DNA of 64,000 nt from Hygrocybe punicea (lineage: Eukaryota; Basidiomycota; Agaricomycetes; Agaricales; Hygrophoraceae): NCBI GenBank assembly GCA_963556145.1, contig OY744472.1, forward strand, positions 5,678,618 through 5,742,617, written 5' to 3'. Made by a program: the position numbers and the translations under genes. Positions 30,138-40,226 of this stretch are shown here, one piece after another. Under the pieces are notes generated by a model. It did not search any database. It was not told the origin of the DNA and saw only the letters and a program-made list of their open reading frames with translations. Position 1 is the first letter of the stretch. Every line of letters starts with the position of its first letter.

Positions 30138-31844
30138 ATGTGCATGATAGTCCTTCTACTTGTTCTTCTCGCATCTGTGCTATGCGCCGGCTCGCAGGCC
30201 AACTTTGATGATGGCCACCACGAGAGCTTGAGCGTGTGCCCGCAGCTGATAGAACGGCGCGAATGGCGTATGTTGGGGAGAGAAGAGAAGGCGAACTGGA
30301 TAGCAAGCGTTAAAGTGCGCATTGTGAGGTTGAAACCGTGAAAGCCAGCAAGCTAACGCCCTTCATAACCCCAGTGTCTTGCATCTGTGTATCATCAACG
30401 CCTGTCATTGGCCAACCAAGAAGCAACAATAAGCGGAACTCACTCTCTCTACGATGATTTTGCCTTTGCACACGCCGAAATGGGTGACACCGTACACAAG
30501 AATTCCTATTTCCTGATATGGTGTAAGTAATACTAAGTATACAGTCATCCGACAATGTTCGGTTACACTGATCAGTTCCATCCAAATGTACCATGACGGA
30601 CCCCGTCTATAAGATCGTTGGTGAGCATTTATTCACTAGGATTTCATGATCAATATAGTCTCAACGTAAATTGAAGGTTCTTATATGTATTCGACAAAAG
30701 GCTGCGTGATACATGTGGTTATGTTGGTCCTACGCCGTAAGGCTCTTCATCCCTGGCTTCTCTTTAATGTCTTCCTAAATGTGTTCTGTATACAGTTTCT
30801 GGGATTGGTCGCTAGGTAAGATTTTCCCAGGTCAATGCCATAGCTCAGTTCCTCTCTCAAGATGTAGCCGATCTCTTTACTTCCCCTGTTTTTGACCGGG
30901 ACCCGGTTCACGGTCTCGGTGGTTCCGGAGACTGCTCGTCATCTCCTGACTCTGATTGCCTCGTCCTCGATGGTTCCTTTGCCCCAACTTTCGACCCCCA
31001 GCGATTTAGTCCTATTTTATCGTTCCCAGTTTCACACACACTCCGGCGAAACCTATCCCTCTACTTGGGCGAAGTCCCAAATGAGCGTCCACACAATTCA
31101 ACACTCACACCAACGGCCATTGCGAACCACATGCAACGATCCACTCCCGGCAACTTTTCAATGTTCCAGCATGCAATGGAGAAGATGCACAATCATATTC
31201 ATAACTTTGTGGGAGGCGACTTGGCCGGGACATGCCCTAAAGCATTGACAGAGATTCGGGGTGGCATTTGCAGTCATGGGTTTACACCGAATGGTCAGTC
31301 GTAACTTAGCCACTTTCAAACATGGCTCATGTTTGTGTCCGGGACATGTCTCAGATCCGCTGTTCTGTGAGGCTTTATTGCGCTTGACGTTGGCAAATCT
31401 GATGGTTGATTCCCAGGGTTACATCATGCACAACTTGACCGGCTCTGGAGCATTGTAAGTGTTGAATTCTGCCTTACTAATTTCCGCCTCACTGTTCTGT
31501 TGACCTAATCTGGCTAGTGGCAAAACATAAGTCCAGAAAACTATTATGTCAGTTTCTCTTTCTGCTCCACTAGCTTGATACTTTCGATTCCGCCACATAT
31601 AAACTCCAACCTTGTTTGTCAGGCTTTTGCGGGTGCATCACATTATTCTACCAATCTCTAAATGATCCGAACACTTCAACATCCCACATGCTCACGTTTG
31701 ATAGGCTTTCCACTGGAGTCCCTGTTAACATGGTATGTATCCCCAGTTTTTTTTTTTTGCCATGGTCTTAGTTTCCTTTGTTCACAGGTGTTTGATCATT
31801 TTGTTTACCCTCTTTGCTATTACTATGAAGACGTGGAAACTTAA
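30138..31844 (+). CDS. Tyrosinase family protein (UstQ-like), many tiny exons
   Basis: A secreted type-3 copper protein. Signal peptide MIVLLLVLLASVLCAG. Family start REWRMLGREEKANWIASVK, then CLASVYHQRLS. The CuA region has YDDFAFAHAEM and DTVHKN, then IW|Y|RWFLYVFDKRLRDTCGY. CuB is FQHAMEKMHNHIHNFVGG and DPLFWLHHAQLDRLW. The end is PLCYYYEDVET. Splicing needs about 12 exons: 30138-30314, 30375-30522, a 7-nt exon 30614-30620, 30677-30736, 30796-30815, 30862-31293, a 12-nt exon 31355-31366, 31417-31454, 31518-31530, 31623-31732 and 31788-31844, some boundaries being tentative. The 7-nt exon makes the third CuA ligand codon TAT (Tyr) where the family has His. Likely roles are phenol or peptide-tyrosine oxidation; with Tyr at CuA, activity is doubtful. 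Confidence 0.75.
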
Positions 31845-32030
31845 AAAGGGTGTCAGTTATTAGTTAATTTGCAAGTTAACGACCTCCTAGTTTCTTGGTG
31901 GACCCTTACAGTCTTGATGAAATCTATTGATTTTGAGTTCCTTAAATTCTTCGAAAATCAACACAAGGGCAGGTTACTCGTGCATGGGCTAGAAGTAATA
32001 CAAACTGGAGATAGCAAATTCTCTGCGCCG

Positions 32031-32954
32031 TCAAGGTGCAGGTCTCGGATTCATGACAACTCCGTACCAAATATCCATCGTAGTGACTTTCAGATCGGCT
32101 TGCATGAGGTTCTCTTTGCCAGAGCGAGTGGCATCTATCAATGCTTCGACGACCGCCCTTTCTCTCTCATTTTGCACAACTTCCAATTCCTTCCTGAACC
32201 CTTCTCCGAGCACGGCTGCCACTTCCCATTTACCATCAAACATCTTCGCTGGTGCCTTGAGCATGCCTTCATCGACGATAATGAGCCCGATATTTTCTAT
32301 CAAGTGTTTTATCCGCAAGGGACTGAGTACGGTGCGAACGTTCGACGTCGATTGGGGCTTGCGACACTCGAGAGAGGCGTGCGCGAGTGCTGCCATGACG
32401 TGGGGAACTGAGGTGGGATCAGTGACAGCCAGTGCATATTCGGCGAGGCAGACCCGTTTGGCTCGAGAAGAGAGGGCTTGGAGGGTATCGAGGACGACAG
32501 ACGGGGAGGAAAAGTACCAGATGCAATGCGCTAAGACTGCGACGTCATAATACGTATCTGTCGAGGCGAGGAAGTCGCGAGTATCAGCCTGATGGAACGT
32601 TATACGGTGGCCAATCGGGGATGCCTTCATGTATGCGTGCGCTTGCGCGAGGGTCCAAGGAGCACCTACATATACACATTCAGGGGATTTAGAATTAGAT
32701 GTGGAGGGAAACTCGCCATAATCAGGAGATGCGGGGTCGACCGCTGTTATGCTTCCATTGTCACCGACAGCTGCTGCCAATGCCGCGGTGCAATCGCCTT
32801 GACCGCAGCCGAGCTCGAGGACACGATCCCCCTCCTTGATATTCCACCTCGACACCAGGTTGATACGATGTTCGATCTGACCGACCTGGATGTCTGAGCA
32901 TCCAGGATCAGAGATGCAGTAGGAGGCGATAGACTGGGCTTCAAGGGTGGACAT
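32031..32954 (-). CDS. Class I SAM-dependent methyltransferase
   Basis: A single-exon gene of 307 codons with ATG at 32954. The Rossmann-fold motif I is DRVLELGCGQGDCTAALAAA. The acidic loop is ITAVDPAS. A later HCIWYFSSPSVVLDTLQAL and the RVCLAEYAL strand fit the class I fold with a C-terminal cap. There is no signal peptide or helix, so it is cytosolic. This is the common fungal family of small-molecule methyltransferases; UstM in the ustiloxin cluster is an N-methyltransferase of the same broad class. It is convergent with the tyrosinase (187 bp between stops), which is compatible with a shared pathway but does not prove it. Confidence 0.85.
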   Translation of the reverse strand: MSTLEAQSIASYCISDPGCSDIQVGQIEHRINLVSRWNIKEGDRVLELGCGQGDCTAALAAAVGDNGSITAVDPASPDYGEFPSTSNSKSPECVYVGAPWTLAQAHAYMKASPIGHRITFHQADTRDFLASTDTYYDVAVLAHCIWYFSSPSVVLDTLQALSSRAKRVCLAEYALAVTDPTSVPHVMAALAHASLECRKPQSTSNVRTVLSPLRIKHLIENIGLIIVDEGMLKAPAKMFDGKWEVAAVLGEGFRKELEVVQNERERAVVEALIDATRSGKENLMQADLKVTTMDIWYGVVMNPRPAP

Positions 32955-33065
32955 GACTGTGAGCTTGCACTTGAAAGAGTATCACAAACTGCTTTCAAGT
33001 TGCCACACGACGAATTTGAAAAAATCGTCGACAACAACAAGCCCTGCAGCCTCGATTTGCGCTCG

Positions 33066-33278
33066 CTATTGCACTAGAACATCACGGTACATCGTCGTAT
33101 CAGTAGTGCTGACATGAAACAGCGTGCATTGGAGCTCCTCGACATTGGCTGGGACACCGACGATGTTGCCGATCGAGGGATAGTTAAATACAACAACAGA
33201 CGGGTAGCCGGCCACAAATTCTGTAATCGAAGACCTTCGTGAGCTCATTCGCGAAACCTCTTCTGACAGTGGCGCCAT
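33066..33278 (-). CDS. Small ORF, hypothetical (70 codons)
   Basis: The ATG at 33278 starts MAPLSEEVSRMSSRRSS. The frame then reads AGYPSVVVFNYPSIGNIVGV and ends TTMYRDVLVQ. Codon use looks coding, but there is no domain. It could be an extra exon of the neighbouring membrane-protein gene (33373-35283), read in a different phase after a missed intron, or chance. Confidence 0.25.
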   Translation of the reverse strand: MAPLSEEVSRMSSRRSSITEFVAGYPSVVVFNYPSIGNIVGVPANVEELQCTLFHVSTTDTTMYRDVLVQ

Positions 33279-33372
33279 CCATAACTGGTGGCAGATCAAA
33301 ATGGTATATATTTGACTCGAGAACGTCTGCAAGCTGGTTCAGGAAGTAAGCCACACCACAAAACAAGAACCA

Positions 33373-35283
33373 TTACAAAATCACAGTCCCACCAACTTCA
33401 TTCAACCTTCTCGTTACCTCCGTCGAAATTCCAAAATGTCCACTCTTCGTATCTCCATAACGATCCACGACCCCGACTCTTATCCTATCTTGGTTTAACA
33501 CGGCGTCCCCCTTGAACAGATCATCCGTATTGTCGCAACCCGACCTCTCAAGATTCTGCTCCGCTGTTGCACAAAACATCTCATAGATCACCGATCCAGC
33601 GCCAGTCAATCTCATCTGTGCGAGGGCAACAGCACTCACGTCTCGGCCGTCCGAGTTTTTCAGCAAAGGTCCGCTAGTGTTAGTCCCGAGACCGATGACG
33701 AGGATACATATGGCGAAGAGGGCGTTAACGACGATGAAGGCGAAAAGGGGAACAACTGAAATCTGTGAACCGCGGGTGTCAGTGGACGAGTACTCGACGA
33801 GAGTGGGGGAAGAGGTGGTCTGGTCTACTGCAAAGGCCATATTGATTCGGGAGATTTGAACAGCATATGCGGAAGCGTAGGCTTGGGTGCCAGAGTAGGC
33901 GATTATACCGATTGTGTAAGGGTCTACGAATGACCCCAAGGAGCCATTATCCAGTTCTTCAGTCAATGCCTCGGTATCGCCTGGACTGGCGAGCTCGTAA
34001 TGTAATACTTGAACGGTATTATTGTGGTACGGTTGGTGGAGATATGTGATGTTCAGAATGCTCGCTTTGCACAGGAGAACTACGTAGGGTTTCCCACCCC
34101 GAAGAATCTGTGGGTCTGTTACGTTTCCGACTGATAGACCGAATCAGTACAGTATTCACTGTTACCAAAAGGCGCAAGAGTTACCTGTTGCCGGCTGAGC
34201 GATAACTCCAAGCTTCAGTGGGCCTAGAGGATCACCATTTATATCAGACCCGTTAAATCTAAACAACGTACTGCTCCCTGGGGGAACATTGTCTAGGGTC
34301 GGTCCGAACGCAGGATATTCCAAACAACCGAATGCTGACGAATCACCCGAGAGCGAGTATGTGTTACACTCCAGGCCCACCGGGGCACAGGTAGTGTACA
34401 TTCCAAAGGTGGAGGCCTGGTAAGTTCTCTGCTGACGCATGCCTTGAGAAGGAAGAAGAAGAGCGATGGCGGTACCGGGAATAACGAAGACTTCATTATA
34501 CGACGAAGTGTTGGTCAAGGTAGAGATGAAATCACAGCCAACGGCAGGACACTGGTCTGGAATCGGAGAGGTGACTCGAGAAAAAGACGTAGTAGGTTTA
34601 GGAACCGTGACAAAGGAGGTGAGGCGTACAGGCAAGATAGCTTGGTGGAGCCAAATATCAATGCCCCCGACAAGGTAGGCCAGTGATGTCAAGATCAAAA
34701 AGGCGATGATGGACTTGGTAAGCCAGTGAGGGCGGTGGGGAGTTTTGCTTGAGAGTCCGAGTAGATACCTGGTTGTTGCCACGATGGCTCCGAAATCGGC
34801 ATTACCAATGACTTGGATAGCGACATGGTATTGTTCGGGAGTAGGGGCACCGGACTGCGAATGGTGATGGCCTGGGATAGATGAAGACACCAGCCAATCC
34901 CTGGCGAAACCATACGCTGCGATAGCCATTGCAGATGGAACAATCAATGGTGGAACACGGGAAATGACAGTGGATAGAAGCAGGAGATTGTTGTTTGCCA
35001 ACGAGACCCAAATCGTATCGGAACTCAACATGGCTTTGTGGGACCAGGCATAGCCCATGAAGATTGCAACAAGGGAGAGTTGCAAGCCGGTGAAAAGGAG
35101 CGTGAAGAGTGTTGCTTTATATACGGGAGTGAACTTGGACTTGGTTCCAGATATTTTCTCAACATTGAGAACACTTTCGGGAGACCGTGACGGAAGGGAA
35201 TCATTCGCTGAGTGCTCCAGCAATGGGGGCGAAGTCGAAGACGGGTTGGCGACAATGTCCTTCTCAGCCACTGTCGACGCCAT
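33373..35283 (-). CDS. Multi-pass membrane protein of unknown function, two exons
   Basis: ATG 35283 opens a cytosolic N-terminus (MASTVAEKDIVANPSSTSPP) followed by helices such as VYKATLFTLLFTGLQLSLVAIF, LLLLSTVISRVPPLIVPSAMA and SIIAFLILTSLAYLVGGI. A large glycosylated outside domain with paired Cys (CPAVGCDFIS, CAPVGLECNTYSLSG) comes next. The intron 34131-34184 joins IAQPAT to VGNVTDPQIL. Near the end a further helix (VVPLFAFIVVNALFAICILVIGL) leads to a cytosolic tail with DRIRVGVVDRYGDTKSGHFGI. Total about 620 residues. The same layout is frequent in Agaricomycetes without an assigned role. Its start faces the Cys-rich gene at 35389 across only 105 bp. Confidence 0.75.
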
Positions 35284-35388
35284 TTATTGTAGAAGCCACC
35301 TCGTTAAGTCGCCAACGGTTCCTGAACCTGAAGGCCCTTTCCTTGATATACGTAACGGCGAGGGAACGGCCGAAGTTCCAGGTTGGCA
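35284..35388. promoter_or_regulatory. Compact bidirectional promoter
   Basis: Only 105 bp separate the ATG of the minus-strand membrane protein (35283) from the ATG of the plus-strand secreted protein (35389). Both genes must share regulatory DNA here or reach into each other's 5' ends. Confidence 0.6.
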
Positions 35389-36340
35389 ATGTATTTTTAC
35401 CCAACCCTTTTCGCTGCCTGCACTATCCTGCAGTTAGTCACTATCGCATCTGCCCAAGAAATTCCGGATTTGCAGTACTCATGCAGGTACTCTTGACCGT
35501 GGCTGATAAACACGTCCAGCTACTGACCAAAATCACAGGAGTTGCAACCTCGTTATGCTGTATCCCTTGGAAACGGACGAGTCGCTCAGGTTGTCCTCGA
35601 TTTGCAGCCATCTTTCCTGCTATTCCTCGAATTCCACGTTGTATGGTCCGCGTTGCTTGACGGGCGCTGCGGTTTCTATAACGTGCAATAACACTGTTAC
35701 ACTCACAACGCTGAGTTTCCCGTATCAGTTTGCCATTTGCAACTGCGATGGCCAAGTTACCATCCCAACCACAAATTTCACTTCCCAGAACTTCACCTTC
35801 TCCATCGACCCGGAACACACAATAGGCACCTTCGATCTCCCTCCCCCGAATGAAACTTTTTCCGTTGATCCAGCTGCTCGCCAATCATTCCAGCCCCGAA
35901 GCTGTCCTCCTACTGCGCCTACGGTGCCCACTGGACCTTGTAACATGACAATGGCCAACACGGTCTGTTCGGTATACAAGCCTGTGAATTTGCTTGATTC
36001 TCCCGAACCGAGCACGGGTTGCGGAAGTTTCCTATATGACACCACTAACGACACCGCACACGTCTACGATAATTCGGGTATGCCACTTGTCTGCGATAGC
36101 TCCCCTCACGTGGATCCATTTGGCTTAAAGTATGTCTGCAAATGCGATGGCACTCTTGATGCAAGTATCGTCAATTCGCTGGCTCCAGACCCGGAAGTGA
36201 ATGGCCTCCCATCCATCCAGAATTGCTCCTTCGTACACTCCAGTAATGTGTTTGTTGATGTTCATACAGCATTGGGTCGGGTGCAGAGTTCTAACATTGA
36301 TTTGGGGTTGGTAGTTAACGTCATTCCAACAGACTATTAG
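35389..36340 (+). CDS. Cysteine-rich secreted protein
   Basis: ATG 35389 gives a signal peptide (MYFYPTLFAACTILQLVTIASA). A 52-bp intron (35487-35538) joins YSCR to SCNLVMLYPLETDES. The mature protein of about 280 residues has many Cys (SICSHLSCYSSN, CDGQVT, CPPTAP, CSVYKPVN, CGSFLYD, CKCDGT) and many N-glycosylation sites (NST, NNT, NFT, NET). There is no C-terminal anchor. It is a secreted Agaricomycete protein of unknown role; effector or wall functions are only possibilities. It is paired head to head with the membrane protein at 35283. Confidence 0.75.
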
Positions 36341-37894
36341 TGTAGTGGGTGCCATTCCACAGGATTAAATATAATCCAAATCCAGAATAAAAAATTAGAC
36401 GTTCACATGGACAATAAAGGAAGTCATCCGTACTGCCGAGATCAGATTTGGTGGTCAGCCTACACCGCCGTTTGGCTCACAGCGTCCCTGGGACCTAAAA
36501 AAGGCAGCGCTAGAAATAGATGAAATTTATTTCTGATCCCACTGCAAACCCAATCTAAATTCGGCAGTGGATAGAAGGTGATGAAAATGACATTGTATTC
36601 ATGGTCATCACAGATCGACTTCTTTACTTATACTAGGATTAGGACCCGTCCAGGGAGGCGATAATCCCGTCCTGGACAGGATCTAAAGTCCTAGAAAGAA
36701 AGGACTGTAGGGATGTTTTTGGACATGTTATGTGGAATATATCATGATTCATGGAGGGGGCTGAGACCTCGCTACGCTCGGCCCCACCCCCTCAACTATT
36801 AGGTGTCAATAATTAATGGTAATAGGTAGTAAAGGAACAATTGTGAATTTTATTTGGTGTTGGGTGAACATATAATAATCAAGATAGGTACAGAGAATAT
36901 TTTTGGGTTTTGTATGTGGAATATGTCCTTGAGGATTGTTAGGCAAAATATAATCTACAGTAAATTCTGTGTAATGTGAATTCTGCCAAAAATTATATTT
37001 ATGTGCAATATGTTATGTTGAGACCTGAGACCTTGGCCCCAGTGTATGTTGCATACATTGTAACTGTTTCTGAGACCAACTACATTTTGTGTGATGTGAT
37101 CACAGCCTGATCTTAGTCTCACTACTCACAACTGTGAGTAAGTCTTCTTTGTAAATCTCTGTCATTGTGTTTACACTGTTGCTTTGTTAGCTCACCGTTT
37201 CCAGGTAATATAATTTTCTTGCGCTCCCCTTGCATTCTAACTCACCCCTGTTTTTCTGATCTTTCTGTGAATGCTAATATCTCGCTGTCTTACCTAACAA
37301 ATACACTTTCTTCCTCAGGTTATGCCACTGGTCCCAGGACATGGTCGCATTATCCTACCACTCATTGTGCAAGCTCACCAAGACAGGTTTAGCGATTAAT
37401 TCCACTGGTAGGTGTATATATCAAAATGCTGAATGTGAGCAAAGAAGAAAAGATGTTTTGAATTCCTATAATTTCATGTATGTCTGGCATGTATTATGTT
37501 TACTGCTGAGACCTGACCATGCTTGATGTTACAGGTAAATATCAGATAGACTCCCACCTGTACAGTGGAGAATTATATATACTGTTTTCCAAATAAGTTG
37601 GGCTAGGCTAGTGGTGGACTAGCCACCGATGTAGATTTCGACCCTCAAACAGTTTGTATTCACATGCCTGCGATGGATTGAGATTGTGCAGAATATGGTA
37701 TGCGCGTTGAGGATGCTTGTATTAGGCACGACATTGGTGATATCCTTGTGAGACCATTGAAATGTGAGCGCCGCCGACCGAGCGTGCTCGGTGCGCGTGA
37801 TCACGTGAGACACGATAGTTGGGAATGCGAAGACCCATCATGTCCGGTATCGAAGCGAATGCTGCCAATGTATTACTGAGACGGCGATACGATG
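36341..37894. other. AT-rich, gene-free region with repeat remnants
   Basis: No supportable gene. An imperfect hairpin (GTCCAGG...CCTGGAC) lies near 36647-36680. The stretch GCTACGCTCGGCCCC near 36771 recalls fungal transposon ends but has no partner here. The words GAGACCTGAGACC and GAGACCTGACC recur near 37020 and 37506. It is probably decayed transposable-element DNA. Confidence 0.45.
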
Positions 37895-38330
37895 GGTACA
37901 CTAAGTAAGCGTGGATGGAGCAAACCATGCATCGAGCACATTTGCTTGGCGAAACGAGTACACATTATCCGTGCAATGTTGGTCTGCGAATCAAGCACAC
38001 TCCATCCGTGCATCAATGTGAGTTGGTTCGCGCATCGAGCATACTCCATCCGCGCAACAATAACACACGGTCCGCGAATTGAACACACTACATCCGTGCA
38101 TTGATGAGAGTTGGTCCGCGCATCGAGCATACTCCATCCGCGCAACAATAACACACGGTCCGCGAATCGAACACACTCCATCCGCGCATCGATGAGAGTT
38201 GGTCTGCACATCAAGCATACTCCATCCGCGCAACGATCACACACGGTTCGCGAATCGAACATACTCCATCCGCGTCACAAGCAAGCAATGTCCGTGCACC
38301 GAGCACACTTGATCTGTGCATTGTATGCAC
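37895..38330. repeat. Tandem repeat, about 88-bp unit made of two 44-bp halves
   Basis: The phrase GAGCATACTCCATCCGCGCA recurs near 38037, 38125 and 38213, an 88-bp period. Each unit contains two related halves (TCCATCCGCGCAAC and TCCATCCGCGCATC). Copies drift by point changes. Open frames on both strands are by-products. Confidence 0.85.
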
Positions 38331-38499
38331 CCTGTCCACAGGAGCCGTCCACACCGACAGGATTGGGATGAAAACAGCTGAGACATGAGGCATACACGTG
38401 TCCAGCACACTGCTCCGAATAGATCTCCAACGTGTGAACTGGTCAATCAGAACTACAGCCACAAACCTTACTTATCAGTCAACACCGAACGCGAACACC

Positions 38500-38577
38500 A
38501 TGGCCAGCAGAGAAAACACCCCCCTCCCCGGATCACCAATGGACGACGACATGAACGGCGGGCAACCAACGGCACCG
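38500..38577 (+). other. Possible first coding exon
   Basis: ATG 38500 reads MASRENTPLPGSPMDDDMN and stops at a strong donor, GTGAGT, at 38578. Such short Pro/Asp starts are common in mushroom element proteins. No matching second exon was found because tandem repeats begin about 200 bp downstream. Confidence 0.25.
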
Positions 38578-38789
38578 GTGAGTGAACGGCAGGTCATAGA
38601 AGTGACAGCACGATGACCCTGACGAATGCAGGTGGGAGAAGTGATTTATATATGCCTGGTAGCAATGCATTGGAAAATTTGCACCAAAATCTGACTTGGT
38701 GGGATGGTTTAGAGTCATCATATAACCCATGAGATGTCCTGTGCAAATTTTGAACAAAATTGGCGGACTGGTTTTGGAGCTATAGTGCA

Positions 38790-40190
38790 AACAAGGGGTA
38801 GAAGGGGGTATGGGGAGCACATTGGCATATCTCAAGAATGCATTCACAAAATGGTCCGGGAGATTATTTCAATGGAATGTGGTGATCAAATAGCCCCCAG
38901 AACAAGTGATTTGAGGTTACAAGCTGCCCTGGAACATGTGCTATACAAGGGGGGTATGAGGAGCACATGGGCATATCTCAAGAATGAATTCATAAAAGTG
39001 TCCGGGAGATTGTTTCATTGGAAAGTGGTGATCAAATAGCCCCCAGAACAAGTGATTTGAGGTTCCTAGCTGTCCTGGAACATGTGCTGTACAAGGGGGG
39101 TATGAGGAGCACATGGGCATATCTCAAGAATGCATTCATAAAAGGGTCTGGGAGATGACTCCATTGCATTCCCATGGTTAAATAACCCCCAGAACAAGTG
39201 ATTTCAGATTCCTAGCTGGCCAGGAACATGTGCTGTACAAGGGGGGTATGAGGAGCACATAGGCATATCTCAAGAATGCATTCATAAAAGGGTCTGGGAG
39301 ATGACTCCATTGAACTCCCATGATAAAATATCCCCTAGAACAAGTGATTTGAGGTTGCTAGCTGGCCAGCAACCTGTGCTATGCCAGGGGGGTATGAGGA
39401 GCACATTGCTGTATCTCAAGAATGCATTCATAAAAGGGTGTGGGAGATCATTTCAATGGAATGTGGTGATCAAATAACCCCCAGGACAAGTCATTTGGGG
39501 TTGCTAGCTGGCCAGGAACATGTGTTATGTCAGGGGGGTATGAGGAGCACATGGGTATATCTCAATAATGCATTCACCAAAGTGTCCGGGAGATTGTTTC
39601 AATGGAATGTGGTGATCAAATAGCCCCCAGAACAAGTGATTTGAGGCTGCTAGCTCTCCAGGAACCTGTGCTATGCCAGGGGGGTAGGAGGAGCACATTC
39701 CTATATCTCAAGAATGCATTCATAAAATGGTCTGGGAGATGATTCCATTGCGATCTGGGGATCAACTTACCCCCTGGACATGGGATTTTAGGTCACTAGC
39801 TGGCCAGGAGCATGTGCTATGCTAGGGGGTATGAGGAGCACATTGGTGTATCTCAAGAATGCATTCACCAAAGTATCTGGGAGATCATTTCAATGAAATC
39901 TGATGATCAACTAGCCCCCTGGACAAGTGATCTCGGGTTGCTAGCTGGCCCAGAGCATGTGCTCTGTCAGGGGGTAGGAGGAGCACATTCATATATCTCA
40001 AGAATGCATGCACAAAATGGACCCGGAGATGACTCCATTGAGAACCCATGGTGAAATAACCCCTAGGTCAAGTGATTTGAGGTTCCTAGCTGGCCAAGAA
40101 CCTGTGCTATAACAGGGGGTAACTCAATACATTCATAAAACCGTCTTGGAGATGATTCCATTGATATCTAATGGTTCAATAGCCTCTAGG
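38790..40190. repeat. Tandem repeat, about 146-bp unit, roughly ten diverged copies
   Basis: The phrase GGGGGGTATGAGGAGCACAT or a close variant returns about every 145-149 bp (near 38806, 38950, 39094, 39240, 39388, 39535, 39680, 39824, 39970). Each unit also contains TATCTCAAGAATGCATTC and AACAAGTGATTTGAGGTT. Copies differ by many substitutions, so the array is old. Confidence 0.9.
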
Positions 40191-40226
40191 ACAAGTATTT
40201 TCATGCTGCTCAATGTCTAGACACTA

